A stretch of 64,000 nt of DNA from Aristaeella lactis (GTDB taxonomy: Bacteria > Bacillota > Clostridia > Christensenellales > Aristaeellaceae): NCBI RefSeq assembly GCF_018118585.1, contig NZ_CP069421.1, positions 992,001-1,056,000 of the forward strand, written 5' to 3'. The translations under genes and the position numbers were made by a program. Shown here piece by piece: positions 26,799-36,587 of the stretch; position 1 is the stretch's first letter; each line of letters starts with the position of its first letter. The notes beneath the pieces were generated by a model. It worked only from the letters and a program-made list of their open reading frames with translations. It did not search any database and was not told the origin of the DNA.

Positions 26799-28844
26799 TC
26801 AGGCTTCTGTAGTTTCCGTGGCTGTGTCTTCGGTGGTTTCTGCAGTGCTGATCTCAGCTTCTGTCATTTCGTCCTTTTTCGCCTCTTCAGCGATTTCCTG
26901 CTGTGCTTCAGTGCTTTCGGCAATGATCTCGGCAGCGGTCCTGGGTTTGTCTTCCTTCGTTCCCTCCGGAATCTTACCCGTTTCCATCAGCTCAACAAAC
27001 TCAGCGCGGTTGAGGGTTTCCTGCTCAAGGAGTGCCTGGGTCAGGGTCTCAAGCCGGTCGCTATGGTCTGTCAGGATTTTCTTCGCCTTTTCATAGCACT
27101 TCGCCAGGATATCGGCAACCTCGCGGTCGATCTTGGCCGCGATCTCCTCGCTGTATTCACGGCTCTGGCCGAATTCCATACCCACGAAGACTTCCTGGTC
27201 ACTTCCCAGGTAGATCGTTCCGATATTGTCGCTCATACCGAACTGGGTGACCATCTTCCGGCAGATCTCCGTTGCCCGCTTCAGGTCACTGGAGGATCCG
27301 GTATAGATCTCGCCCAGGCCGACTTCTTCCGCGGCGTGTCCGCCCAGCATCATGGTGATCTGGTCCAGCAGCTGGCTCCGGCTCATATTGTCATGCTCTT
27401 CCGCCGGCAGTGCCAGGGTATGGCCCGCGGCCTGTCCGCGGGGCACAATGGTGATCAGGTGGACTTCATCGCAGCCTTCCAGCAGGTGTCCGATGATCGC
27501 GTGTCCGCCTTCATGGATGGCTACCATCCTGCGGTCTTTTTCGTTTACCTTGTGGCTCTTCTTTTCAGGACCCATCTGAACCCGCGCGATAGCGTCGATC
27601 AGCAGCTGCTGGTCGATCTTTTTCTTCCGGGCACGGGCAGCCAGGATGGCGGCCTCGTTCATGACTTTTTCAAGGTCAGCACCGGTCGCGTAAGGCATCC
27701 GCTTGGCGATATTGTCCAGGTCCACATGCTCGTCCAGCTTCTTGCCCTTGCTGTGAACCTTCAGGATCGCGACGCGTCCGTTCTGGTCCGGATAGTTTAC
27801 GGTCACCTGGCGGTCAAAACGTCCGGGACGCATCAGCGCCGGATCCAGGATGTCCCTGCGGTTGGTGGCAGCCATCACAATGATGCCTTCGTTCACCGCA
27901 AAACCGTCCATTTCAACCAGCAGCTGGTTCAGGGTCTGTTCACGTTCGTCATGTCCGCCGCCCAGTCCGGCGCCGCGATGGCGTCCAACCGCGTCGATTT
28001 CATCAATGAAAACAATGGCCGGAGCCACTTTCTTGGCCTGGTCAAACAGGTCGCGAACACGGCTGGCGCCTACCCCGACAAACATTTCCACAAAGTCGCT
28101 GCCGCTGATGGAGAAGAAGGGTACGCCCGCTTCTCCGGCAACCGCCTTGGCCAGCAGGGTTTTACCTGTTCCGGGAGGTCCCACAAGCAGCACACCCTTG
28201 GGAATGCGCGCGCCCAGTTCCGTATAGTTGCGGGGATTCTTAAGGAAGTCCACCATTTCCTGCAGTTCTTCCTTTTCCTCATCCGCGCCGGCAACGTCCG
28301 CGAAAGTTACCTTGTTCTTGGTCGGATCCTGCATCCGCGCGCGGCTCTTGCCGAAAGACATCACCTTTCCGCCGCCGCCAGCCTGGGACCGGATCATCAC
28401 GAACCAGATCGCGGCAAAAATGCCGAGCATGATCAGGTAAGGCAGCAGGTCATACCACCAGGGCACCACAACAGGCGCGCGGTATTCCAGGTCAAAGGAC
28501 AGCTGGTCCACCGTCATCTGGTCAAGGCTGACGCCTTTTTTATTCGCCTCGATCTGCCGTGCTGTTTCCAGGAAATCAGAACCGATCGTGGTTTCAAAGT
28601 CATAGTTCCGTTCCGGGAAATCATCCCTCAGCACAGTGGTGGAGTTCGTCAGGCCGACAAGGGAGTTGTTGCGCACAGCAACACGGGCCACCTTGCCTTC
28701 CTTGATCATCTCCAGCAGCTGGGGATATTCGATCCTGCGGCTGACCGTCTGGTTAAGCCCGCCGTTCAGCAGGATAGCGATCAGCAGCAGCGTTGAAAGC
28801 AGCACAACGTATCCGATGATGCCTCTGGATGGTTTTCTGTTCAA
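26799..28844 (-). CDS. ftsH: ATP-dependent zinc metalloprotease FtsH
   Basis: 681 residues. Membrane segments at 10-27 and 133-151 flank a small outer domain. AAA+ motor: Walker A GPPGTGKT at 222-229, Walker B IVFIDE at 277-282, arginine finger region MRPGRFDR at 338-345. Protease site HEGGH at 444-448, where many FtsH have HEAGH; the zinc ligands and Glu are unchanged. The C-terminus beyond 620 is acidic and repetitive (many Thr/Glu). Degrades misfolded membrane proteins. Operon tilS-hpt-ftsH is the standard Firmicutes order. Confidence 0.97.
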   Translation of the reverse strand: MNRKPSRGIIGYVVLLSTLLLIAILLNGGLNQTVSRRIEYPQLLEMIKEGKVARVAVRNNSLVGLTNSTTVLRDDFPERNYDFETTIGSDFLETARQIEANKKGVSLDQMTVDQLSFDLEYRAPVVVPWWYDLLPYLIMLGIFAAIWFVMIRSQAGGGGKVMSFGKSRARMQDPTKNKVTFADVAGADEEKEELQEMVDFLKNPRNYTELGARIPKGVLLVGPPGTGKTLLAKAVAGEAGVPFFSISGSDFVEMFVGVGASRVRDLFDQAKKVAPAIVFIDEIDAVGRHRGAGLGGGHDEREQTLNQLLVEMDGFAVNEGIIVMAATNRRDILDPALMRPGRFDRQVTVNYPDQNGRVAILKVHSKGKKLDEHVDLDNIAKRMPYATGADLEKVMNEAAILAARARKKKIDQQLLIDAIARVQMGPEKKSHKVNEKDRRMVAIHEGGHAIIGHLLEGCDEVHLITIVPRGQAAGHTLALPAEEHDNMSRSQLLDQITMMLGGHAAEEVGLGEIYTGSSSDLKRATEICRKMVTQFGMSDNIGTIYLGSDQEVFVGMEFGQSREYSEEIAAKIDREVADILAKCYEKAKKILTDHSDRLETLTQALLEQETLNRAEFVELMETGKIPEGTKEDKPRTAAEIIAESTEAQQEIAEEAKKDEMTEAEISTAETTEDTATETTEA

Positions 28845-28868
28845 AAGGTATTCCTCCTTATAAGGAAA

Positions 28869-28893
28869 ATCTGACTAATGGGGTCCGTCAGAT
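28869..28893 (-). terminator. Possible attenuator between hpt and ftsH
   Basis: A 7-base stem ATCTGAC with an 11-base loop followed on the minus strand by TTTTCC, in the 80-base hpt-ftsH gap. Weak; may only tune readthrough. Confidence 0.4.
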
Positions 28894-28924
28894 GTTAATC
28901 AGTGTTTCCTCAAGCCTTTGTGGA

Positions 28925-29485
28925 TTATTCTCCGTAGATTCTCGGGGATAAAACGCCGATATCCGGCAGGTTCCGGTAGGTCTGGTCATAATCCAGCCCG
29001 TAGCCTACCACAAAGGCATCCGGGATGTCAAAGCACACATAATCCACCTTCAGGTCCTTGACTGTCCTGCGGGCTGTTTTGTCCAGCAGGGCCGCGATCC
29101 GGATGGAGGCGGCGCCCCGGTGAGCCAGCATGCTCTTCAGGTAATTCAGCGTCACGCCGGTATCAACGATATCTTCCACTATAATAACGTCCTTGCCGAC
29201 GATATCCTTGTCCAGGTCCTTCAGCACGCGGACAACGCCGCTGGTTTTGGTGGCGCTTCCGTAGCTGGAGATCGCCATGAAATCAGCTGTCAGCGGAAGG
29301 TCGATCTCCCGGATCAGATCCGAGAAGAAAAGTACCGCGCCTTTCAGGATGCAGACCAGCACCGGTTCTTTTCCGGCGTAGTCCGCGGTGATCCTGCGGC
29401 CAAGCTCCCTGACTTTTTCAGCAATTTCTTCCCTGGTTACAAGGATTTTCTCAAGGTCTTCGTAGATTTTGGCGTTCTGTTCCAT
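28925..29485 (-). CDS. hpt: Hypoxanthine phosphoribosyltransferase
   Basis: 186 residues. Makes IMP or GMP from the base and PRPP. The PRPP-binding loop VIIVEDIVDTGVTL lies near 100-113, and LVCILKGAVLFFSDL and FVVGYGLDYDQTYRNLP are typical. Sits 6 bases after tilS. Its product would use bases released from nucleosides taken up by the Nup transporter. Confidence 0.95.
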   Translation of the reverse strand: MEQNAKIYEDLEKILVTREEIAEKVRELGRRITADYAGKEPVLVCILKGAVLFFSDLIREIDLPLTADFMAISSYGSATKTSGVVRVLKDLDKDIVGKDVIIVEDIVDTGVTLNYLKSMLAHRGAASIRIAALLDKTARRTVKDLKVDYVCFDIPDAFVVGYGLDYDQTYRNLPDIGVLSPRIYGE

Positions 29486-29491
29486 GTTGTT

Positions 29492-30844
29492 TTACTCTCC
29501 TGTCTTTTCTGCCCAGGGCATATCGCCGTGCCAGGTCAGTCTCACCGGATGATCATCCGGATTCCATCCTGGTATATCTCCCGCGCCTACGCCGCATACC
29601 AGCAGTACCTCATCGCCGCGGCAGAGAAGCGGGATCCTGTCCCGGAATGGCTCCTCAATCTTCCTGTCCGTCAGGAAGTCCTGGAGCTTTTTGTGTCCGG
29701 CGGATCCGAAAGGCCGGATTCTGTCTCCGTCTTTCCGGGTCCGGATCACACATCCGTCGCAGAAATCTTCCGGAACTTCCTGCGTTGTCTTACCGTTTCC
29801 GGGTCTGCCTTCTGACGGGGTTACCGTAAGCCGGAAAGAACCAAAAGCCGTCTCCGGTGTGCAGAAGGAAACCGGATCAGGCTTTTTTTCTTCATTTCCC
29901 GTAAGGAACAGGTACCTGCCTGTCCGTACGGCGTGCCGGTTGCCCGGCAGGTTGATCTTTCCTTTATGACTGATCAGGAGCCTGTCCAGCTCATCGGTCT
30001 GTGTGGCGCTCAGGGCATGTTCCTTCAGTCTGGGACCGTTCATGGTCCACCATTTTCGCAGCACCCGTTTCCGCATGCCGGCCGGTTCCGTCGCGATCGC
30101 TGCGGCTTCCAGTGTACTGCCGCTGCAATGCTCCCGGATCAGTTTTTCCGTCCGCTCATACAGCGTATCGTTATCATCCGCGATCTGTCCGGCGGTGCGG
30201 CAGATCTTTTCCACAGCGTTTTCAGCAATCCGTTCCATCGCGGGAACCAGTTCCTTGCGGATCCGGTTGCGCAGGTAAACGTCCTGTCCATTGGTGGAGT
30301 CTTCCCGCCAGGAAAGGCTGTCTGTCCTGAGGGCCTCACGGATTTCATCCCTGCGGATTCCAAGCATCGGCCGAAGGATCCGGATCCCGTCCGTGATCTC
30401 ATCGTTCCGCATGCATTCCAGCCCTTCGGGACCGGCTCCCCGCAGAAGTCTCATCAGGAAGGTTTCCGCCTGGTCATCAGCATTGTGAGCCAGGATCAGC
30501 GCGTCCGCGCCGGTTTCCAGGTATCGTTCCCGGAAAAAGGCAAATCGTGCCGTCCGGGCGGAAGCTTCATCTTTCCGTCCGTCCAGTTCCGCCCTGTATG
30601 CGGTAAAGGGAACGGCTTCCCTTTCGCACAGTTCACGGCAGAACCGTTCATCCTCATCAGATTCCGCACCCCGCAGTCCGTGGTTCACATGGACTGCCTC
30701 AAGCCTGATCCTGCCTTCCCTTGCGTCAGGTGCCAGCAGTGTCAGCAGCATTGTGCTGTCGGCTCCGCCTGAAAGTCCGAGCAGGTACCGGCCTTCATGG
30801 ACCTGTCTGATCTGAAGGCGCAGCTTTTCGCAGGCTTTGTGCAT
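29492..30844 (-). CDS. tilS: tRNA(Ile)-lysidine synthase
   Basis: 450 residues from the ATG at 30842-30844, which shares its A with the stop of the upstream gene (TAATG). Adds lysine to the wobble cytidine of tRNA-Ile(CAU). PP-loop LSGGADST near 24-31; LILAHNADDQAETFLMRLLRG near 118-138; C-terminal TilS domains with RTRKDGDRIRPFG and KKLQDFLTDRKI. Essential decoding gene. Confidence 0.94.
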   Translation of the reverse strand: MHKACEKLRLQIRQVHEGRYLLGLSGGADSTMLLTLLAPDAREGRIRLEAVHVNHGLRGAESDEDERFCRELCEREAVPFTAYRAELDGRKDEASARTARFAFFRERYLETGADALILAHNADDQAETFLMRLLRGAGPEGLECMRNDEITDGIRILRPMLGIRRDEIREALRTDSLSWREDSTNGQDVYLRNRIRKELVPAMERIAENAVEKICRTAGQIADDNDTLYERTEKLIREHCSGSTLEAAAIATEPAGMRKRVLRKWWTMNGPRLKEHALSATQTDELDRLLISHKGKINLPGNRHAVRTGRYLFLTGNEEKKPDPVSFCTPETAFGSFRLTVTPSEGRPGNGKTTQEVPEDFCDGCVIRTRKDGDRIRPFGSAGHKKLQDFLTDRKIEEPFRDRIPLLCRGDEVLLVCGVGAGDIPGWNPDDHPVRLTWHGDMPWAEKTGE

Positions 30845-32553
30845 TATTGTCCTTCTCCCTTCCAGGGAGCGGCGCATCTTGAGCAGGGTGTAAGGTCGTC
30901 GTGCTGCCCGGCCAGCAGTTCACCGTACGTAAACTGTCCTTTAAAAGGAAGGTACTTCGAGCTGGTGGAAGGACAGTTTGGATCCCGGTGATAGCTCTTG
31001 CCGCCATCCGGGTTATAATACAAAATCGTGGAAGCGCTGGTTTCCGGCTTCGGTGTGGGTTCCGGCGTGGGTGTTTCGTTCGGATCCTTTGTAACAACCG
31101 GTTCATTGGATTTCAGGCTCTGGGGATCCACATACCACTGGTCATCATATTCATACTTCATAATGACGCCAATACGGTACTGAACAGGCTCCTTACCGTC
31201 GTTCCTGTCCATCTCTGCCGAGAGGGTAATGGTTCTCGATGTGTCCTGGGACGTGCCTGAGATGCTTTCAGGATATACCTTGCTCATGTCCGTAGGCTTC
31301 CTGTTGCTGAGAAGGTTAAACAGCGAGTTCCTGGGATTTTCTGTGTTGGCCTTCCATTTGGGGCTGCACAGGTTGAGCATTTTATCTATATCATTGTTTG
31401 TCCAGTACTCAAAGAATTCACGGAGCCTGTTGCTGATCTTTTGCTCTTCAGGATCAACTTCCTGTGTTTCCTCCGGTGCCGGAGTAACAGGCACAGCCTG
31501 CTGTTGCGCCGCCTGCTGGGCGCCGTTGTTTTCCTGTGAAACAGAAGCCGCTCCTGTATTGACGGTCTGCTGGTTATTGGTCCGGTCAGCACCGGTGTCG
31601 CCGGCGCCGCCTGTCACAAGGCCGATCACGGTGACCAGCATAAGCATTCCGAAGACGATGGAGAAGCACAGCCTTTTGTTGCTGGCGATCATGGGTTTAA
31701 ACCAGAACAGGCCGATGGCTCCTGCCGCGAGGGCCAGGAAAAGCCACTTGATGCCGCCCAGTCCCGGCACAAACATTCCCAGTGCGAAAAGCACCAGCAG
31801 CACCGCGCAAAGGATCAGCAGGTAGGCATCCGTCATTTCAAACGGTTTTTTCCGCACAGGAACAGGCTGCGGAACGTATCCGCCGCCGTTCAGCGGCACC
31901 TGTCCGCCGGGTCCCTGCATTGGGTTCACAGGAGTCTGCGGAGCGCGGCCCATCTGGGTGTAGGCGCCGTATCCCTGGGTGTATCCGGTCTGTGCCTGGT
32001 AACCGGCCTGTGCCTGCGCCTGGTATCCGGGCGTCACATATCCCTGGCTGTAAGGAGTCTGGGGAATATAGCTGCCGGCAGGTGCCTGGCTTCCGGGATA
32101 AGGATAGCCGGGAGTCGTGCCCGCGGGATTCGGCTGGTATCCTGTCTGCTGCGGATAAGGCTGCGCGGCCTGGTATCCGGGCTGGGTCTGTCCCTGTCCG
32201 TATGCCTGTGGCTGGTAACCGGTCTGTGCGAAGGATCCCTGGCCGATGTATGCCGGTTCAGCGGTTCCCGGGGCGGTCTGTCCGCCCGCGACCTGGGGTG
32301 TCTGGTAGCTTCTCGCTCCCGCCGTTCCGGGCATCTGCGGGATATTCTGATTCTGGAAGTATCCGCCCTGCCGGGGATAGCCCTGCGTCTGCGGATATCC
32401 CTGGGGCTGTGTATAGCCGGCCGGTGCCTGCTGTCCCTGCGGTGAGGGATAGCCCTGGTAGCCGGTACCGCCCGCAGGATAGGACCCCTGCGGATAACCG
32501 CCCTGGGGCATGAATCCGGTGTCCTGCGTAAAGTTCTGCTCTTTTCGCTTCAT
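30844..32553 (-). CDS. Membrane protein with Gln/Gly/Pro/Tyr-repeat N-terminus and Cys-pair tail
   Basis: 569 residues. Residues 1-220 are an imperfect repeat of GYPQ/GYQ/QTGYQ units, almost free of charged residues. Three short membrane segments follow (about 238-310, AYLLILCAVLLVLFALGMFVPG and two more). After a Gln/Ala-rich linker comes a folded region near 370-480. The last 60 residues hold YHRDPNCPS and LTPCSRC, spaced like a small zinc- or disulfide-bound tail found at the ends of surface proteins. First gene of the tilS-hpt-ftsH-vanW run. Function unknown. Confidence 0.7.
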   Translation of the reverse strand: MKRKEQNFTQDTGFMPQGGYPQGSYPAGGTGYQGYPSPQGQQAPAGYTQPQGYPQTQGYPRQGGYFQNQNIPQMPGTAGARSYQTPQVAGGQTAPGTAEPAYIGQGSFAQTGYQPQAYGQGQTQPGYQAAQPYPQQTGYQPNPAGTTPGYPYPGSQAPAGSYIPQTPYSQGYVTPGYQAQAQAGYQAQTGYTQGYGAYTQMGRAPQTPVNPMQGPGGQVPLNGGGYVPQPVPVRKKPFEMTDAYLLILCAVLLVLFALGMFVPGLGGIKWLFLALAAGAIGLFWFKPMIASNKRLCFSIVFGMLMLVTVIGLVTGGAGDTGADRTNNQQTVNTGAASVSQENNGAQQAAQQQAVPVTPAPEETQEVDPEEQKISNRLREFFEYWTNNDIDKMLNLCSPKWKANTENPRNSLFNLLSNRKPTDMSKVYPESISGTSQDTSRTITLSAEMDRNDGKEPVQYRIGVIMKYEYDDQWYVDPQSLKSNEPVVTKDPNETPTPEPTPKPETSASTILYYNPDGGKSYHRDPNCPSTSSKYLPFKGQFTYGELLAGQHDDLTPCSRCAAPWKGEGQ

Positions 32554-32635
32554 TATTTTTCCCTTTCCGCTGTTGCGGTAATCTTCTTCTGAATCCAGTC
32601 ATCAAGCCGTCATGAAAGGGACGACTCAATAAAAT

Positions 32636-32664
32636 ATTTTATCATTATAATAGGGTCTTGTAAA
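32636..32664 (-). promoter_or_regulatory. Promoter of the Gln-rich protein-tilS-hpt-ftsH run
   Basis: Minus strand: TTTACA (32659-32664), 17 bases, TAAAAT (32636-32641). Back to back with the plus-strand promoter at 32680-32709. Confidence 0.65.
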
Positions 32665-32679
32665 CTCATTTTTGCCGCA

Positions 32680-32709
32680 TTGACACCCCTTTTCAGCCTA
32701 TGATAAAAT
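32680..32709 (+). promoter_or_regulatory. Promoter of the glycan cluster
   Basis: Perfect -35 TTGACA (32680-32685), 18-base spacer, TAAAAT (32704-32709), 32 bases before the TTG start. Confidence 0.75.
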
Positions 32710-32740
32710 AATATAGTTTTTGAGAAATGGAGGGGTACTT

Positions 32741-34153
32741 TTGCCATTCCGGGATCACTCATCTCATCAGACAAAGACCACCATTCTCATCGGTGCCATC
32801 TCCGTTATCCTGTATCTTATCCTTGGCATCGCGTTTTTCGTATGCCTTTCTGTCAATAACTACTTTCTTCGCCATATCAACCGTACCCTTGCCACAACGC
32901 TGCTCACCTTCACAGCCATGAGCATCGCCATGCACGCGGTCTACGGTGGTTTTGATGTGGGCCGGAAGAAGAATAAACCCGTTATTTCCGCCATGATCTC
33001 CGGCATCGCGATCACCGATATCATCACCTATATCCAGCTGCAGATCATGAACGTGAACCCGAACAACAATCAGACTCTGATCCTGTTCGGTCCGGACCTG
33101 TTATACCTGCTGCTCTGCTATGTCATCCAGGTGATCGTCATCATCCTCTTTGTCCGCGTCGGCAATCAGCTGTATTTCTATTTTACCCCTCCCCGCCGCT
33201 GCCTGCTGATCCTCGGCTCCCCTTCCCAGGAAGAGGCGCTCCGCGCGAAGATCGAACGGTACCAGCTCCAGTGGCGTGTGGAGGATACAGTCCTGTATAA
33301 CGTTCCGGATCTTGCCCAGCGCATTGAAATGGCGGATGTGATCTTCCTGGGCGCGGTGCCGGACCGTGCTAAGGTTGCCCTCCTGAAGCTCTGCTATGAC
33401 GACCGCAAGGACGTGATGTGCAAGGCTGAACTGGAGGATATCATGCTCTGTAATGCCCGGCCCACCATCGTGGATGACGCGGCCTTCCTGTCCATGGAAT
33501 ATAATAAGATCACGCCTTTCCAGCGTTTTGCCAAGCGGTTCGGGGATATCATCATCTCGCTCTTTGCGCTGATCCTTTTCTCCCCCTTCATCCTGCTGAT
33601 CTCCCTGCTGATCAAGCTGGAAGACGGCGGTCCCGTCATTTTCAAGCAGTCCCGGCTGACTGTGGCAGGCCGTCCCTTTACCATCCGTAAGTTCCGGACC
33701 ATGAAGGTCCACAGTGAACTGGATGAAGTCCAGGTTTCCGTTTCAGTGGATGACCCCCGTATTACCAAAGTGGGCGCCTTCCTTCGCCGTTACCGGCTGG
33801 ATGAGATTCCCCAGTTCTTTAACATCCTCATCGGGGATATGTCCGTTGTCGGCCCCCGTCCTGAGATGATGGCCAACGTTGCCCGCTATAAGATGAACCT
33901 GCCCAGCTTCGTCTACCGTGAAAAGATGAAGGCCGGCCTCACCGGATACGCGCAAATTGAAGGCCGTTACAATACCTCTGCCGAGGATAAGCTCATGCTC
34001 GACATGATGTATATCGAAAGCTTTTCTATCTGGCTGGATGTGAAACTTATCCTCAGGACAGTGACCATTTTCCTGAAAAAAGATTCAACCCAGGGCTTTC
34101 AGAAGAGTCCCGGATCGAATATCAAAGCAAAAAGAGGAGATATCAGATCATGA
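32741..34153 (+). CDS. Polyprenyl glycosylphosphotransferase (WcaJ/RfbP type)
   Basis: 470 residues from TTG 32741, the only start with a well placed GGAGGGG. Transfers a sugar phosphate to undecaprenyl phosphate, the first step of glycan repeat assembly. Four membrane segments in the first 150 residues, a nucleotide-fold middle part (RRCLLILGSPS), one more segment near 268-290, then the catalytic bacterial sugar transferase domain: KFRTMKVHSE, RRYRLDEIPQFFNIL and GDMSVVGPRPE, all intact. Overlaps the next gene by 4 bases. Confidence 0.92.
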   Translation: MPFRDHSSHQTKTTILIGAISVILYLILGIAFFVCLSVNNYFLRHINRTLATTLLTFTAMSIAMHAVYGGFDVGRKKNKPVISAMISGIAITDIITYIQLQIMNVNPNNNQTLILFGPDLLYLLLCYVIQVIVIILFVRVGNQLYFYFTPPRRCLLILGSPSQEEALRAKIERYQLQWRVEDTVLYNVPDLAQRIEMADVIFLGAVPDRAKVALLKLCYDDRKDVMCKAELEDIMLCNARPTIVDDAAFLSMEYNKITPFQRFAKRFGDIIISLFALILFSPFILLISLLIKLEDGGPVIFKQSRLTVAGRPFTIRKFRTMKVHSELDEVQVSVSVDDPRITKVGAFLRRYRLDEIPQFFNILIGDMSVVGPRPEMMANVARYKMNLPSFVYREKMKAGLTGYAQIEGRYNTSAEDKLMLDMMYIESFSIWLDVKLILRTVTIFLKKDSTQGFQKSPGSNIKAKRGDIRS

Positions 34154-35055
34154 ACACAACCCTTCTGATCATGGCAGCCGGACTCGGCTCCCGTTACGGT
34201 GGAAACAAGCAGATTGACAGGATCGGACCCAATGGCGAGATTCTCATGGAATACTCCATTCACGACGCGGTGGAAGCGGGCTTTGACAAGGTGGTCTTTG
34301 TCATCCGTAAGAGCATGGACGAGCTTTTCCGCTCCATGATCGGCGATAAGATCGCGAAAAAGGTCAAAGTGGAATATGCTTACCAGGAATATGATTCCCT
34401 GCCGGACGGCTTTGTCCCGCCGGCTGACCGCACAAAGCCCTATGGCACCGTGCACGCGGTTGCCTGTGCCAAGGATGTTATCCATGAGCCATTCGCTGTC
34501 ATCAATGCCGATGACTATTATGGCCGTGATGCCTTCAAGGCCATGGCGGATGCCCTTCACCGCCTGCAGACGGAAGAAAACAAAGCCTACATGGTCGCTT
34601 ACTACCTGAAGAACACGGTTTCCAAGCACGGCCATGTCACCCGCGGTGTCTGCACAACGGATAATACCGGTCACCTGGTCAAGGTTACCGAAACCTTCAG
34701 CATCCTGCCCTTCCCGGATGGAACCATCCGTGATATCCATGACAATCCCGAGGGAAACCTTCTGGATCCGGATGCCCTGGTTTCCATGAACCTGTGGGGC
34801 TTTGCGCCCTCCTTCTTTGACGAAGCGATGCTTTACCTGTCTGAGTTCCTTAAGGACGATACAGGTGATCCGCTCAAAAAGGAGTGTCTCCTTCCTTCCC
34901 TGGTGGACCGTCTCATGCATCTCCGCGGCCTGAAGGTCGAAGTCCTTTCCACGGATGCTGTCTGGTTCGGCGTCACCTACAAGGAAGATAAGGATTATGT
35001 CTCCGCGGAACTGAAAAAGCTTCATGACAGCGGTGTCTATCCGGCCGTCCTGTAA
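34150..35055 (+). CDS. Sugar nucleotidyltransferase-family protein
   Basis: 301 residues, NTP_transferase fold. The nucleotide loop is MAAGLGSRYGGNKQ at 8-21 and the metal Asp lies in FAVINADDYYGRDAF near 114-128. It differs from RfbA/GalU in lacking their lengths and motifs; the sugar and nucleotide cannot be read. Coupled by ATGA to the glycosylphosphotransferase and followed by galE, so it likely makes an NDP-sugar for the same glycan. Confidence 0.85.
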   Translation: MNTTLLIMAAGLGSRYGGNKQIDRIGPNGEILMEYSIHDAVEAGFDKVVFVIRKSMDELFRSMIGDKIAKKVKVEYAYQEYDSLPDGFVPPADRTKPYGTVHAVACAKDVIHEPFAVINADDYYGRDAFKAMADALHRLQTEENKAYMVAYYLKNTVSKHGHVTRGVCTTDNTGHLVKVTETFSILPFPDGTIRDIHDNPEGNLLDPDALVSMNLWGFAPSFFDEAMLYLSEFLKDDTGDPLKKECLLPSLVDRLMHLRGLKVEVLSTDAVWFGVTYKEDKDYVSAELKKLHDSGVYPAVL

Positions 35056-35086
35056 GAATTCTGATCATGAAAAGGAATAAACAGCT

Positions 35087-36103
35087 ATGAAAATTCTGCT
35101 TACCGGCGGTGCCGGCTTTATCGGCTCCCATACCTGCGTGGAACTTTGTGACGCGGGTCATGATCCCGTTATCGTGGATAACTATGTCAACAGTTCCCCG
35201 GAATCCATCCGCCGGATCGAAAAGATCGTCGGCCGTCCCGTTCCCCATTACGAAGCGGATGTGGCGGACAAGGCGGCTATGGACCGTATTTTCTCGGAAA
35301 ATGATTTTGACTGCGTCATTCATTTCGCCGGCCTGAAAGCGGTTGGTGAAAGCGTTGCCAAGCCGCTGCTCTATTACCGCAACAACCTGGATACCACCCT
35401 CACCCTCAGTGAGGTCATGCAGGCCCATGGCGTGAAGAAGATCGTCTTTTCCTCTTCCGCCACAGTTTACGGCAACCAGGACACCGTGCCTTACCGTGAG
35501 GATATGCAGTCAGCCGGCTGCACCAATCCCTACGGCTGGACCAAGTACATGATCGAGAAGATCCTGGAAGGCCAGGCTGTTGCCGATCCGGAATGGAGCA
35601 TTGTACTCCTGCGCTATTTCAATCCCATCGGCGCCCATTCTTCCGGCCTGATCGGTGAGGATCCTTCCGGCATTCCGAACAACCTCATGCCTTATGTGGC
35701 CAAGGTAGCTGTCGGCGAACTGGAAAAGCTCTCCGTCTTCGGCAACGATTATCCCACCCCCGACGGCACCGGCGTCCGGGACTACATTCATGTGGTGGAC
35801 CTTGCCAAAGGTCATGTGAAGGCCTGTGACTATGCCGCTTCCCATACCGGTTCCGAGATCATTAACCTGGGTACAGGTCACGGCTATTCCGTCCTGGATC
35901 TGGTCAACACCTTCATGCGGGTGAATAATGTGAATGTTCCCTATGTCATCGCTCCCCGCCGTCCCGGCGACATCGCCGAAAACTATGCCGATCCTTCCAA
36001 AGCCAAGCGTCTTCTCGGCTGGGAAGCCGAAAAGAACCTGGAGGATATGTGCAGGGATACCTATCGTTTCCAGACACAAAACCCAAAGGGTTATCGCAGC
36101 TGA
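35087..36103 (+). CDS. galE: UDP-glucose 4-epimerase
   Basis: 338 residues, short-chain dehydrogenase fold. NAD loop GGAGFIGSHT at 7-16, SSSATVYG near 124-131 and catalytic YGWTK near 150-154; C-terminal RPGDIAENYADPSKA is typical of GalE. Interconverts UDP-glucose and UDP-galactose. Last gene of the glycan cluster, with its own terminator. Confidence 0.95.
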   Translation: MKILLTGGAGFIGSHTCVELCDAGHDPVIVDNYVNSSPESIRRIEKIVGRPVPHYEADVADKAAMDRIFSENDFDCVIHFAGLKAVGESVAKPLLYYRNNLDTTLTLSEVMQAHGVKKIVFSSSATVYGNQDTVPYREDMQSAGCTNPYGWTKYMIEKILEGQAVADPEWSIVLLRYFNPIGAHSSGLIGEDPSGIPNNLMPYVAKVAVGELEKLSVFGNDYPTPDGTGVRDYIHVVDLAKGHVKACDYAASHTGSEIINLGTGHGYSVLDLVNTFMRVNNVNVPYVIAPRRPGDIAENYADPSKAKRLLGWEAEKNLEDMCRDTYRFQTQNPKGYRS

Positions 36104-36129
36104 TAAGCAGTATCGCAAACTCTCAACTC

Positions 36130-36160
36130 AAAAACCGCTTACATCCTGTAAGCGGTTTTT
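36130..36160 (+). terminator. galE terminator
   Basis: 14-base stem AAAAACCGCTTACA with a 3-base loop and a TTTTT end, 26 bases after the galE stop. Confidence 0.9.
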
Positions 36161-36166
36161 CCATTC

Positions 36167-36297
36167 GGCTGCGTCAGCAGCCCACCATCTTTCACGTGGC
36201 CGTCAGGCCACATTTCACATTGAACGGCTTCGCCGTTCAATATTTCACATCGGCCTTTGGGCCGATATTTCACATGGGGCGAAGCCCCATATTTCAC
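36167..36297. repeat. Palindrome-ladder array C (5 hairpins)
   Basis: Between convergent galE and the small membrane protein gene. Arms and loops: 36167-36182 (GGCTGC, gtca), 36196-36211 (GTGGCC, gtca), 36219-36241 (ATTGAACGGC, ttc), 36249-36266 (ATCGGCC, tttg), 36274-36290 (ATGGGGC, gaa). The last four are each followed by exactly ATTTCAC. The final spacer contains the stop codon of the minus-strand gene. Confidence 0.9.
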
Positions 36298-36536
36298 TTA
36301 CCTGCCTCATCCGAAGGCACACTACCCTCTTCCTTACTATCCCCATCCTCATCAATGTACTTCTTCTTCGCCCAAATGATTCCCACAATCACGAGCCCTA
36401 TAAAAAACACAATGCTCCCCACCACGGACATCCATTCTTTAATTGCCCCTTCCAGGTTCATCCCAACCATAAACACGATAAATCCCGCGATCCAGCAAAA
36501 GCATCCTATTCCCGCGATCACTCTTTCATGTTTCAT
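36294..36536 (-). CDS. Small membrane protein, two helices
   Basis: 80 residues behind GAGAGGAGAA. Membrane helices near 7-26 (IAGIGCFCWIAGFIVFMVG) and 38-56 (VVGSIVFFIGLVIVGIIWA), then a charged tail ending PSDEAGK. That seven-codon tail and the stop recur next to two other arrays (36836-36870 and 49883-49910), so the gene end may be array-derived. Lower coding bias than neighbours. No family recognised. Confidence 0.6.
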   Translation of the reverse strand: MKHERVIAGIGCFCWIAGFIVFMVGMNLEGAIKEWMSVVGSIVFFIGLVIVGIIWAKKKYIDEDGDSKEEGSVPSDEAGK

Positions 36537-36587
36537 CTTTTAGTTCTCCTCTCTCACTGTTTGTTTCAGCTGTTAACACTATAAATC

